NCBI RefSeq assembly: GCF_002837135.1
Contig: NZ_NWBQ01000038.1
Span: forward strand, 1-48,252
Direction: 5' to 3'
DNA length: 48,252 nt
Source: Macromonas bipunctata
GTDB taxonomy: Bacteria; Pseudomonadota; Gammaproteobacteria; Burkholderiales; Burkholderiaceae_C
The position numbers and the translations under genes were made by a program. Shown piece by piece: positions 7,920-14,051 of this stretch (its first letter is position 1; each line of letters opens with the position of its first letter). The notes beneath the pieces were generated by a model. It had not been told where the DNA came from. It worked only from the letters and a program-made list of their open reading frames with translations, and did not search any database.

Positions 7920-8058
7920 GGTCTTGGTTCCTTTGCGAACTTTCGGAACCACTCGCAGCGTTTTCACGCACTGCGGGTGGGCGTGGTGGTTGAAAACATG
8001 TGCAAAGCCATGCGGGCATCCTTGCGGGTAGCCCCCACCACGCCAAAAAACCATGCCG

Positions 8059-8076
8059 ATGTCCGAATTCGGACAT
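8059..8076. promoter_or_regulatory. Perfect 18-bp palindrome, operator candidate
   Basis: ATGTCCGAATTCGGACAT is a perfect palindrome 140 bp upstream of the 79-residue gene's ATG. A TTGACC that could serve as a -35 element touches it on the minus strand but no good -10 follows at the right distance. A second inverted repeat lies 10 bp further upstream. Confidence 0.45.
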
Positions 8077-8285
8077 TGGTCAACCGGCTCAAAATTGAGC
8101 GGGCTATGAAATTTGGGCGCAACAAAACCCACTGTTTCGTCGTGGGCTGCATACGCTTTGCAATAGGTGTTTTCAAGCACCGGGCCTCTCGGCTTGCGGC
8201 CATTGTGGCACACCACAACGCGCGCAATCATTGGTTTTGCCTTAGAATTTGCCTCAGTCGATTGTTCTTGACTGTTCATTTTGAA

Positions 8286-8316
8286 GCCTGCCACCGTGCC
8301 CTGGTGGTGGGCTTTT
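8286..8316 (+). terminator. Terminator-like hairpin inside the phage leader region
   Basis: GCCTGCCACC and GGTGGTGGGC pair over 10 bp with two G-T wobbles around a 7-nt loop, followed by TTTT on the plus strand. No plus-strand gene precedes it, so it may act against antisense transcription or fold in the minus-strand transcript as a leader structure. Confidence 0.35.
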
Positions 8317-8401
8317 CTCATTTCAGCCTTGCCCGGATGGCGTTTTTGGTCACGGGCGCGGCGGCGTTCGTCGCGACGAGGTGGTTTGTTGCGGGCTTCG
8401 A

Positions 8402-8611
8402 TCACGCCGCACCCCTCAGCAGGCGGCGGATTTCCTTCACAGGCCATGCCAGACGGCCATTGATGCGGAGCGGGCGGATCGGGCCTGCCTCGCTGGATGC
8501 CCAGGCACGCAAGGTCTGGGGCGCGCGGCTCAGGTAGTGTGCCGCCGGGGCCGTTGCCAAGACTGGGGCCGTCACAGCCTCAAGTGGGGGGAATGTGGTT
8601 GCCATTGCCAT
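8402..8611 (-). CDS. AlpA/excisionase-like helix-turn-helix protein
   Basis: The 69-residue protein ends in a compact MerR-like winged-helix motif: AAHYLSRAPQTLRAW, then a wing and LRINGRLAWPVKEIRRLL. Such proteins (AlpA, Xis) regulate integrase genes or direct excision in satellites and prophages. ATG at 8611 is taken; another ATG two codons later is possible. GAGG lies 11 nt upstream. Two 17-bp direct repeats and an extended -10 sequence lie just upstream within the end of the preceding gene, so it may have its own promoter. Confidence 0.7.
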   Translation of the reverse strand: MAMATTFPPLEAVTAPVLATAPAAHYLSRAPQTLRAWASSEAGPIRPLRINGRLAWPVKEIRRLLRGAA

Positions 8612-8668
8612 ACCGAGAGGTTCCTCGTTGTTGATATGGCGCAATGGTGCCGGGGTTGGCACCAAATT

Positions 8669-8716
8669 CCTATAGCAAAAACAGTTTATGTCCGGGGACA
8701 AAAACCGTTTGTGTCC
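8669..8716 (-). promoter_or_regulatory. Two direct repeats with a possible extended -10 before the AlpA-like gene
   Basis: AAAAACAGTTTATGTCC (8677-8693) and AAAAACCGTTTGTGTCC (8700-8716) match at 15 of 17 positions and are spaced 23 bp, about two helical turns. On the minus strand TGCTATAGG at their downstream end is an extended -10. The repeats straddle the stop codon of the preceding gene. They may be binding sites for the AlpA-like protein or a repressor. Confidence 0.4.
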
Positions 8717-9363
8717 AGCGGCGAATAAACAGCATCTCCCTTCAATTCGCCTGGTTGAAACCAGTCTGGCACAGCACCACCGTTGTGAATTGGAAGCTTG
8801 AAGCTGATATTGAAAAACGGCGTTCCTTCGTCCGGCTTCACCTGAAGTCCCTCCACCTCGACCAACTGCGCGTCAAGCAAACCCTCGTACCACGACCAAA
8901 CCTGTGAGCCTTCGCTTGCTGGGTTTTTGACCGCAAATACCAGCGGCAAACCTTCTGTGCGAAGGATCGTGTAGCGGTCAGACTTCATCGCGTACTTTGC
9001 TTTTCGAATCGATCTTCGTACGGCTGCATCCTCGGTTAGCCCCTTGGCCTTGCGGCTTGTCCAATGCTGGGCGATCCAACCGTCAGCCTGCTTCACCTGT
9101 TCGCCAATGACGTTTATACGCCACCAGCGCGCAAGCAACACAGCCACATCGCGGGCTTCGTTCTTGGGCCTACCGCCCTTCGGGATCGTCACGGTTTCAC
9201 GCTGCTTTGGCGCGGCGCTGCTGTTCTTGGGCCTACCGCCCTTCGGGATCGTCACGGTTTCACGCTGCTTTGGCGCGGCGCTGCTGTTCTTGGGCCTACC
9301 GCCCTTCGGGATCGTCACGGTTTCACGCTGCTTTGGCGCGGCGCTGCTGTTCTTGGGCCTCAT
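8686..9363 (-). CDS. Phage protein with perfect N-terminal tandem repeats (AT-hook-like)
   Basis: The 225-residue product begins MRPKN and then carries three identical 21-residue repeats containing KQRETVTIPKGGRPKN, followed by a unique region with LLARWWRINVIGEQVKQADGWI and a C-terminal part with WSWYEGLLDAQLVEVEGL. KGGRPKN appears three times, resembling the GRP core of AT-hook DNA-binding motifs. AGGGG lies 7 nt before the ATG. It is the first gene of the run after the repeat array and AT-rich tract, so binding to that region is plausible. The unique domain is not recognised. Confidence 0.65.
   Translation of the reverse strand: MRPKNSSAAPKQRETVTIPKGGRPKNSSAAPKQRETVTIPKGGRPKNSSAAPKQRETVTIPKGGRPKNEARDVAVLLARWWRINVIGEQVKQADGWIAQHWTSRKAKGLTEDAAVRRSIRKAKYAMKSDRYTILRTEGLPLVFAVKNPASEGSQVWSWYEGLLDAQLVEVEGLQVKPDEGTPFFNISFKLPIHNGGAVPDWFQPGELKGDAVYSPLDTNGFCPRT
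9160..9360 (-). repeat. Three identical 63-bp tandem repeats plus 12 bp
   Basis: Copies lie at 9160-9222, 9223-9285 and 9286-9348, with a partial fourth at 9349-9360. All bases are identical between copies and the unit is a multiple of three, so repeat number changes protein length without changing frame. Confidence 0.97.
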
Positions 9364-9400
9364 GGCATCACCCCTGTTCGATGCACCCCTGAAATGAAAA

Positions 9401-9464
9401 AACGCACCGCCGGTCAGGGTGTCCGGTTTTCGCCAGCGGGGATCAGCCGTGGGCTAGGTGCGTT
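9401..9464 (-). terminator. Possible terminator with a long loop
   Basis: On the minus strand AACGCACC (9457-9464) pairs with GGTGCGTT (9401-9408), followed by further T residues. The loop of about 48 nt is long, so strength is uncertain. It lies between the repeat array and the start of the 225-residue gene and could insulate or attenuate. Confidence 0.3.
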
Positions 9465-9510
9465 GCCGTGATGTTACTGCACTTGGCTGGTGGGCGGTGG
9501 GCGGTTTTCT

Positions 9511-9629
9511 GTCGCACGTGTCGCACACTGTCGCACGTGTCGCACGTGTCGCACTGTCGCACACAATCGCAGTTGAATTTCAGCCTATCAGCATTTGTCG
9601 CACCTGTCGCACCTGTCGCACCGTCGCAC
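9511..9629 (+). repeat. Ten GTCGCAC direct repeats (iteron-like array)
   Basis: GTCGCAC starts at 9511, 9520, 9530, 9539, 9548, 9556 and, after a gap, 9597, 9606, 9615, 9623. Spacing is 8-10 bp. Two sub-blocks share the same plan: spacings 9, 9, 8 and then ACAC(C/A)AT. The 398-bp stretch 9364-9761 otherwise holds no convincing gene; frames through the array encode only monotonous repeats. An AT-rich tract follows, as at iteron-type replication origins. Confidence 0.85.
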
Positions 9630-9674
9630 ACCATGCCAAAGGGGTGTAAATGGCCCTGAAAAACCCTTCTCACC

Positions 9675-9700
9675 TATATTTATATATATATTTATCATTT
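9675..9700. other. AT-rich tract next to the repeat array
   Basis: Twenty-six bases contain a single C and otherwise only A and T, mostly alternating, inside strongly GC-rich DNA. Position 45 bp from the GTCGCAC array suggests a DNA-unwinding element or a recombination-associated bend near the integrase. Confidence 0.5.
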
Positions 9701-9761
9701 TGGTATCTAAGGGTATAGTGTGATTGAGCGACAGGGCAATACTTCCACCTTTGGCAATGTT

Positions 9762-11099
9762 TCAGGCCACCAGCGTGAGCGCGCCAGGCGTGGCGTTGCG
9801 GTCGAACTGCACCCCGGCCTGTTCCAGAATCCACGCTTCGATCACCTCATGATGGACGCGCAGTAGGTCTAACGGGCGGACGCGGTAATGCTTCTCTGCC
9901 GTGGCACTGGGTTTGTGGCCTTGAATCTGCGCGGCCACACCTGCCGGAATTTCCAGCCACTCGGACAAGCTGCCAAATGAGCGGCGCAGGCCGTGCAGCG
10001 TCACGTCAACCCCAGCCACTTGGCAGGCGGTGGCGTGCAGTTTGGTGGGCGTTGATATGGGGCCATCGGCGCGTGAGCTGGCGAAGACGTGTTCGCCACG
10101 CCGGGGCAGGGCGGCTACCAGGTGGTGCACGTAGGGCGTGAGCGGGATCACGCGCTGCCCTTCTACCTTGTCCCGGATGGTCAGGCCACGCCACTGGGTG
10201 TTTACATCCTCCCATTTCAAGCCCAGCACCTCCCCCGGCCTTGCGCCGGTCAACAGCAGCACCTGTAAGTAGGCGGCGGCGGTGGCGTTGCCCAGTTGCT
10301 GCACAGCGCCAAACCACGCGGGCAATTGCTCCTTCAGCAGTGCGTCGGTCTTGGCGGTGGACTTGCCCAGTGCCTCCCTTGTTTTCTTCGTCTTGGCTGG
10401 GTTCTCGGATGGCAAGGCGCTGGCGTAGCGCGGATGCTCGGCACACCAGCCAAGAAACACCTTGAGGCATCGCCAGCACAGTCGGGCGTAGGTGGCGCGG
10501 GTCTTGGCTTGCTCTACCGCCCACGCTTCGATCACGTCGGACGTGAGTTCCTTCAGCTTCAGCCCCAGTAGCGCATGGATGGGGCCGGGCAGGGTGGTTG
10601 GTGCGGCTCCGTCCTTGCCGATGGTCTTGCCACGTTTGGCGGGCCTGCCCCCGGCATCGGCCATCTTGAGGTGGTCAGCGTAGTGGCGCTCTCCCCAGAC
10701 GGCGCGGCGCTCTTCCAGGTACTCGGCCCAAACACTGCCCACTGTGGTGGCCTCTACGGCCCTTTGGCGCTTGCTGGCCTCAAGGTCTTGGCGCTGCTGT
10801 TGCTGCACCTCTCTGGGGTCTTGGCCGTTGTCCACCAGTTGCTTGAGTTCGTTCGCACGCTTGCGCGCATCACCCAGCGTCCATTCCAGTGTGGTGCCAA
10901 TGGCTATGCGGATGGTGTTGCCGTGCAGCCGAGCTTCAAAGGCGTAGGTCTTGCGCCCACCAGGCGTAGCACGCAGCAGCAGGGACGGGGCGTCGGTGTC
11001 CCATAGGAATGATTGAGCCTTGCCGGGCGGGCAGGCGAAGGAATCGACGCGGCCCGCGGTCAGGCGCACGCGGTTGGTGGTGGGGGTGTTGGTGGCCAT
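9762..11099 (-). CDS. Tyrosine-type site-specific integrase of the element
   Basis: The 445-residue enzyme is a phage integrase of the type with an N-terminal arm-binding domain (about residues 10-100, with SLLLRATPGGRKTYAFEARL), a core-binding domain and a catalytic domain. Catalytic residues are visible: Arg in LLLTGARPGEVLGL, His-x-x-Arg in LHGLRRSFGS, His in QIQGHKPSATAEKHY and the nucleophile Tyr in the same stretch. ATG at 11099 (MATNTPTTNRV) is preferred over an upstream frame extension. It lies 156 bp from the tRNA-Lys fragment it presumably targets. Confidence 0.92.
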   Translation of the reverse strand: MATNTPTTNRVRLTAGRVDSFACPPGKAQSFLWDTDAPSLLLRATPGGRKTYAFEARLHGNTIRIAIGTTLEWTLGDARKRANELKQLVDNGQDPREVQQQQRQDLEASKRQRAVEATTVGSVWAEYLEERRAVWGERHYADHLKMADAGGRPAKRGKTIGKDGAAPTTLPGPIHALLGLKLKELTSDVIEAWAVEQAKTRATYARLCWRCLKVFLGWCAEHPRYASALPSENPAKTKKTREALGKSTAKTDALLKEQLPAWFGAVQQLGNATAAAYLQVLLLTGARPGEVLGLKWEDVNTQWRGLTIRDKVEGQRVIPLTPYVHHLVAALPRRGEHVFASSRADGPISTPTKLHATACQVAGVDVTLHGLRRSFGSLSEWLEIPAGVAAQIQGHKPSATAEKHYRVRPLDLLRVHHEVIEAWILEQAGVQFDRNATPGALTLVA

Positions 11100-11115
11100 G
11101 ATGGTGGTGTTTTGG

Positions 11116-11226
11116 AATCTGTAGGCAATCTGTAGGCAAACTGGATCCACAGAGGCACACACCAATCAACACATGGCGGGATGGTTTTCCCCCTTGACGG
11201 CGGGGAAGTGCCTCGTAAATCAACAC
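11116..11226. promoter_or_regulatory. Short direct repeats between integrase and attachment site
   Basis: AATCTGTAGGC occurs twice in tandem (11116-11126, 11127-11137) and AATCAACAC twice (11164-11172, 11218-11226). An inverted repeat TTCCCC/GGGGAA lies between (11187-11207). These are in the place where integrase arm sites and excisionase sites normally sit. Confidence 0.4.
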
Positions 11227-11254
11227 TTCGGAATATACCTGAAAACATCATCCG

Positions 11255-11304
11255 GCGGACTTTTAATCCGTAGGTCGGGCGTTCGAGTCGCCCACGTCCC
11301 ACCA
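11255..11304 (+). pseudogene. tRNA-Lys(TTT) 3' half, attachment-site duplicate
   Basis: The sequence begins at the anticodon stem (GCGGA, loop CTTTTAA with anticodon TTT, TCCGT), continues with a perfect T arm (GGGCG-TTCGAGT-CGCCC), the 3' acceptor strand ACGTCCC, A and an encoded CCA. Nothing upstream resembles the 5' acceptor strand or D arm, so this is only the 3' half. Such halves are left at the far end of elements that integrate in the 3' end of tRNA genes. Confidence 0.85.
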
Positions 11305-11310
11305 AATAAA

Positions 11311-11344
11311 AAGCACTTAGGTATAACAGCCTAAGTGCTTTTTT
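11311..11344 (+). terminator. Intrinsic terminator of the original tRNA-Lys gene
   Basis: AAGCACTTAGG (11311-11321) pairs perfectly with CCTAAGTGCTT (11330-11340) around an 8-nt loop and runs into six T. It lies 6 bp after the CCA end of the tRNA half and so belongs to the chromosome beyond the element. Confidence 0.9.
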
Positions 11345-11512
11345 GTTGCCTACGTAATGCGATTGACTCCTGAATCAAAGTGCTCCTGGTTGTTCGTATG
11401 TAGCCAAGTGCGTATTCACCCCGGAGTCCTGTTTAATTTTATATTAACAATATATGTTATGTAAAATTTTTAAAAAACAAACATAAATGGTCTTAAGAAA
11501 CAAGAAGAGAAA

Positions 11513-12781
11513 TTAGCGGGAGTTTTCAATGATGGAAAGCGCAGAAAACCTGCGCTTCATGTCGCCATGGTAGTACATGCGCACCGTGATTGCTGGATCA
11601 TGATGTCCCAAGCGTTCGGCAGCATCGGCAATCGAGAACTGTGCATTGATGGCTTCAGAAGCCCCAGAATGGCGAAACCAATGGGGCGAGATCTGGCACA
11701 AACGCTGTGCCAAGGTATTGCGTTCAGAAAGGCTCAGCTTGTCAAAAGGAGCGCCATGCTCAGTTTCAGATTGCAATAGAAAATTCGCCGCTTGCGTTCC
11801 CAAGTATTTGACTTCGTTGAACAAGGTACGCGATGTCAGCGTTTGTACAGGCTGATCAAGTGCTGTACCTGGCCGTGGTCGCAAAGGTAGTACAGCCGGA
11901 TCTTTTTCATGGGGTGACGGCAGTGGACGCATGCCCAACGAAGTGCGATACACCATCAGTTCCTGCAACACTTGCGGCGTGATTTCGACAGTGCGCAACT
12001 TGCGGCCTTTGCCATATACATTCACAACCCACATGTCCTTGCCCAGCTGACGGAAATCCGCCATCCTGAGCTGGGCCAGTTCCGACACCCGTAACCACAG
12101 GTTGAACAATGCGACCGTGATCCAGCGCAACCGCTGCAGCCGTTGTTGTTCAACTTGTAAGCTGGTCTGGGCTTGCAACCAGGCAATGGTGTGCAGGAAG
12201 TGCGTGTAAATTTCAGGTTCAAACAAACGGTCGGTGCGGACTTGTGTCGGGGTCAGGAATTTGCCCACTTGTGCAAATGGGTTGAAGTCCAGCAGGGCGG
12301 GGGTGTGGGCCACACGCCTGGCGTTGTTGAAGCGGTACAGGGACGACAGCGCCGCCACCAGTTGTGTTACCGAACGCGGTGACTTGGCACGGTGAAAAGG
12401 GTTCTTCTGCAGCCCCACATGGTTGGGGGCGGCATACAAGTTGGCAATCTGCTCTGCCGCGATGGCAGGGGTGTCGTGCCCCAACGTCTGCACAAAGCGG
12501 TGCGTGTCCAGCGTGTGGGCACGCCGCAGCAAATCTGGGTGGTGGCCGTAACTCTGTTCCAGAAAGTACAGCCAGTACACCACCGCGCGCTGGTAGGCAC
12601 GGTAGGTGTGCGGGCTCTTGAGCCGGAACGGTTCCAGCCAGTTGTTCACCGCCGTCTTGTCGGGCCACGCTTCATCAGAAAGAGATGCTGCCAATGGCGT
12701 CTGGGATAAAAGCGGTACGGCATCTGCCGTCAATTGCAGCGCGGAAGCATCAACAGCGGCTTTCTTGTCAAACAGACTCAT
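11513..12781 (-). CDS. Tyrosine recombinase, TnpS/Xer-like
   Basis: The 422-residue enzyme has an N-terminal SAM-like domain (YRAYQRAVVYWLYFLEQ, about residues 55-75) and a catalytic domain with Arg in FNLWLRVSELAQLR, Lys in YGKGRKLRTVEI, HWFRHSGAS and LGHHDPAITVRMYYHGD with the nucleophile Tyr. ATG at 12781 is chosen; a GTG 27 bases upstream is possible. It is divergent from a KfrA-like coiled-coil gene, with an inverted repeat between them. This pairing recalls TnpS and TnpT of some Tn3-family transposons; here no transposase is present and the surroundings are core genes. Confidence 0.88.
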   Translation of the reverse strand: MSLFDKKAAVDASALQLTADAVPLLSQTPLAASLSDEAWPDKTAVNNWLEPFRLKSPHTYRAYQRAVVYWLYFLEQSYGHHPDLLRRAHTLDTHRFVQTLGHDTPAIAAEQIANLYAAPNHVGLQKNPFHRAKSPRSVTQLVAALSSLYRFNNARRVAHTPALLDFNPFAQVGKFLTPTQVRTDRLFEPEIYTHFLHTIAWLQAQTSLQVEQQRLQRLRWITVALFNLWLRVSELAQLRMADFRQLGKDMWVVNVYGKGRKLRTVEITPQVLQELMVYRTSLGMRPLPSPHEKDPAVLPLRPRPGTALDQPVQTLTSRTLFNEVKYLGTQAANFLLQSETEHGAPFDKLSLSERNTLAQRLCQISPHWFRHSGASEAINAQFSIADAAERLGHHDPAITVRMYYHGDMKRRFSALSIIENSR

Positions 12782-12847
12782 GGTGCAACTTTCAAAGGGG
12801 TAGTCCACTGCCTAAACACGGCTGAAGACGGTATTTTGCCACGTTAT

Positions 12848-12871
12848 TTCCGATAAATTACATTATCGGAA
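12848..12871. promoter_or_regulatory. Inverted repeat with 6-bp spacer, recombinase core-site candidate
   Basis: TTCCGATAA (12848-12856) and TTATCGGAA (12863-12871) are perfect 9-bp arms separated by ATTACA. Arms of this size around a 6-8 bp centre are typical of tyrosine recombinase crossover sites. It lies 66 bp upstream of the recombinase start and 88 bp upstream of the divergent gene. Confidence 0.55.
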
Positions 12872-12897
12872 GTAGGATGCATAAATCAGTTAGAAAT

Positions 12898-12941
12898 TGA
12901 CGTATTACGTCATTTTTTTACGTAAAATCAAGGTTTTTACG
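12898..12941. promoter_or_regulatory. Cluster of TACGT palindromes before the KfrA-like gene
   Basis: TGACGTATTACGTCA (12898-12912) and TTTTACGTAAAA (12916-12927) are palindromes, and a further half site TTTTTACGTTT follows at about 12933. All centre on ACGT and lie 19-60 bp upstream of the gene's ATG. KfrA-type proteins usually repress their own promoter, so these are likely operators. TTGACG at 12897 could be a -35 element. Confidence 0.5.
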
Positions 12942-12959
12942 TTTGTTGTGTTATTCACC

Positions 12960-14021
12960 ATGTCCCTTGATCCTGTTGCCTCTTCTGCCGCTCACGACGC
13001 CGCTGCACACCAGCTGGTTCTGACTATTCTGGGCGGGTTGTCCGAAAAAAAAGCGCCATCGGCGCGCGAGGCCTATGCAACCTTGCTGCCCGCATTGGCC
13101 AGCCATGACGGGGATGTGCCGACGGGCGCCAGATTGGTGGACTGTGTGCAGTGGTTCAACGCCAACCGCCCCGCGGGCATGGCGCGCATTCCTGTTGGCA
13201 CCGCAGGTGTGGCGCAGGAATGCGTGACCAGTTACCGGCGCCAGTTGGTGCAAAGCATTGTCCGGCACGACGTTGGTCATCCGACCTTGCCAGCGGACTT
13301 GCTGCAGGAGTTCAACGCATGGTTGCAGCGGCTGGTGGACATCACGCACGCCGGGTTGCAGCGGGAGTTCACGCAGGAGCTGGCCGCCTTGCGCGCACAG
13401 GCCACCGAAGAAAGCACACGTTTGGCCGAGCAACACGCCCAGCAGCTGGCGCAGTTGCAAAGCGCGTGTGATGCCACCCAGTCGGCACTCAGCGCCAGCG
13501 AAAATCAGCGGCACGCTCTGGAAAACACCTTAAGTGCCCAGGCACAGGAAATTGAGCGGCTAGAGGTGATGGCAGAGACCTTGCAACAGCGTTTGGCGGC
13601 CAGCACGCAGCAAGCACAGGCGCAGCAACAAACCTTGCAGCAACTGGACAACCAGCTGACGCAATCGCAGCAGGCCCTGCAGGCGGCACAACAAGCGGAA
13701 GATGCGGAACGCAAGGAGCGGTTGCTGTTGCTCGACACCCTGCGGGTACAGGAACAGGAGCTGATCCGTGAGAAAGAACGCCACCAAGCCACACTCCAGG
13801 CGCGCCAGACATTGGAACGCTACTGGCAGGAAGAAAAGGACAAGACCCACCAGTTGCAACAGGCGTTGACCGAGCTACAGCTGGCAAGCGCACCCGCCGC
13901 CCCGGCCAACACGGCACCACGCGCGGCAGCGGCGCGGGTGCAGTGGAAGCAAGGTGGTGCTACGCGCAAGCTGGGCAGAAAAAAGCCCCCTGCGGCTCAG
14001 CGCACAGGGGGCTTACGTTAA
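12960..14021 (+). CDS. KfrA-like DNA-binding coiled-coil protein
   Basis: The 353-residue protein has a helical N-terminal DNA-binding domain (about residues 10-110, resembling KfrA_N with KKAPSAREAYATLL) and then a long coiled coil (about 125-310) very rich in Gln, Ala and Glu, with heptads in EIERLEVMAETLQQRL and ERYWQEEKDKTHQLQQAL. The tail is basic (RKLGRKKPPAAQ). ATG at 12960 follows the palindrome cluster. Paired with the divergent recombinase, it may be its accessory architectural factor, as TnpT is for TnpS. The last 40 bases double as the terminator of the convergent phoH gene. Confidence 0.8.
   Translation: MSLDPVASSAAHDAAAHQLVLTILGGLSEKKAPSAREAYATLLPALASHDGDVPTGARLVDCVQWFNANRPAGMARIPVGTAGVAQECVTSYRRQLVQSIVRHDVGHPTLPADLLQEFNAWLQRLVDITHAGLQREFTQELAALRAQATEESTRLAEQHAQQLAQLQSACDATQSALSASENQRHALENTLSAQAQEIERLEVMAETLQQRLAASTQQAQAQQQTLQQLDNQLTQSQQALQAAQQAEDAERKERLLLLDTLRVQEQELIREKERHQATLQARQTLERYWQEEKDKTHQLQQALTELQLASAPAAPANTAPRAAAARVQWKQGGATRKLGRKKPPAAQRTGGLR
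13979..14013 (-). terminator. Intrinsic terminator of phoH, inside the KfrA-like gene's 3' end
   Basis: On the minus strand AGCCCCCTG (from 14013) pairs with CAGGGGGCT (to 13984) around a 12-nt loop and continues into six T (13979-13984). It lies 38 bp past the phoH stop, within the last codons of the convergent gene. Confidence 0.85.
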
Positions 14022-14051
14022 CGGATCAGATGGGAAGGGCGGCTGTCCGGT

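Larger units (their letters stand above)
7920..8401 (-). other. 482-bp stretch with palindromes; coding status unclear
   Basis: The stretch contains a perfect 18-bp palindrome, ATGTCCGAATTCGGACAT (8059-8076), and an inverted repeat GCTCAA-N2-TTGAGC (8087-8100). One minus-strand frame is open across the whole stretch in phase with the 79-residue gene, starting at GTG 8405, and encodes a Cys/His/Gly-rich sequence with GGGYPQGCPHGFAHVF that recalls the poorly understood ash-type small phage proteins. It may be a leader with regulatory sites, a real gene, or both. Confidence 0.35.
1..11304. mobile_element. Right-hand part of an integrated phage or phage satellite
   Basis: The segment runs from the left edge of the window to a duplicated 3' half of a tRNA-Lys gene at 11255-11304. 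It contains a tyrosine integrase next to that site, an AlpA-like regulator, DUF3102, CHC2 and DUF3987 replication proteins, SSB, an S49 prohead protease and a lambda gpE-type capsid protein, all on the minus strand. The intact tRNA gene and the other end should lie left of position 1, because the 5' half of the tRNA is missing here. No portal, terminase, tail, lysis or classical repressor gene is visible, so it could be a full prophage cut by the window or a smaller capsid-encoding satellite. Confidence 0.88.

Noticed and set aside
9511-9629. CRISPR array
   Set aside because: Repeats are only 7 bp with 1-3 bp between them; no spacers of CRISPR size and no cas genes.
9443-9673. Small minus-strand gene through the GTCGCAC array
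   Set aside because: The frame only translates the DNA repeats (CDTCDTCD, GATGATGAT) and lacks a good ribosome binding site; the DNA repeat is the better explanation.
11255-11304. Functional tRNA-Lys gene
   Set aside because: D arm and 5' acceptor strand are absent in the preceding 100 bp; only the 3' half is present.
11345-11512. Hidden gene in the AT-rich gap after the tRNA terminator
   Set aside because: No frame with a plausible start and composition; I see only AT-rich sequence between the element boundary and the second recombinase.
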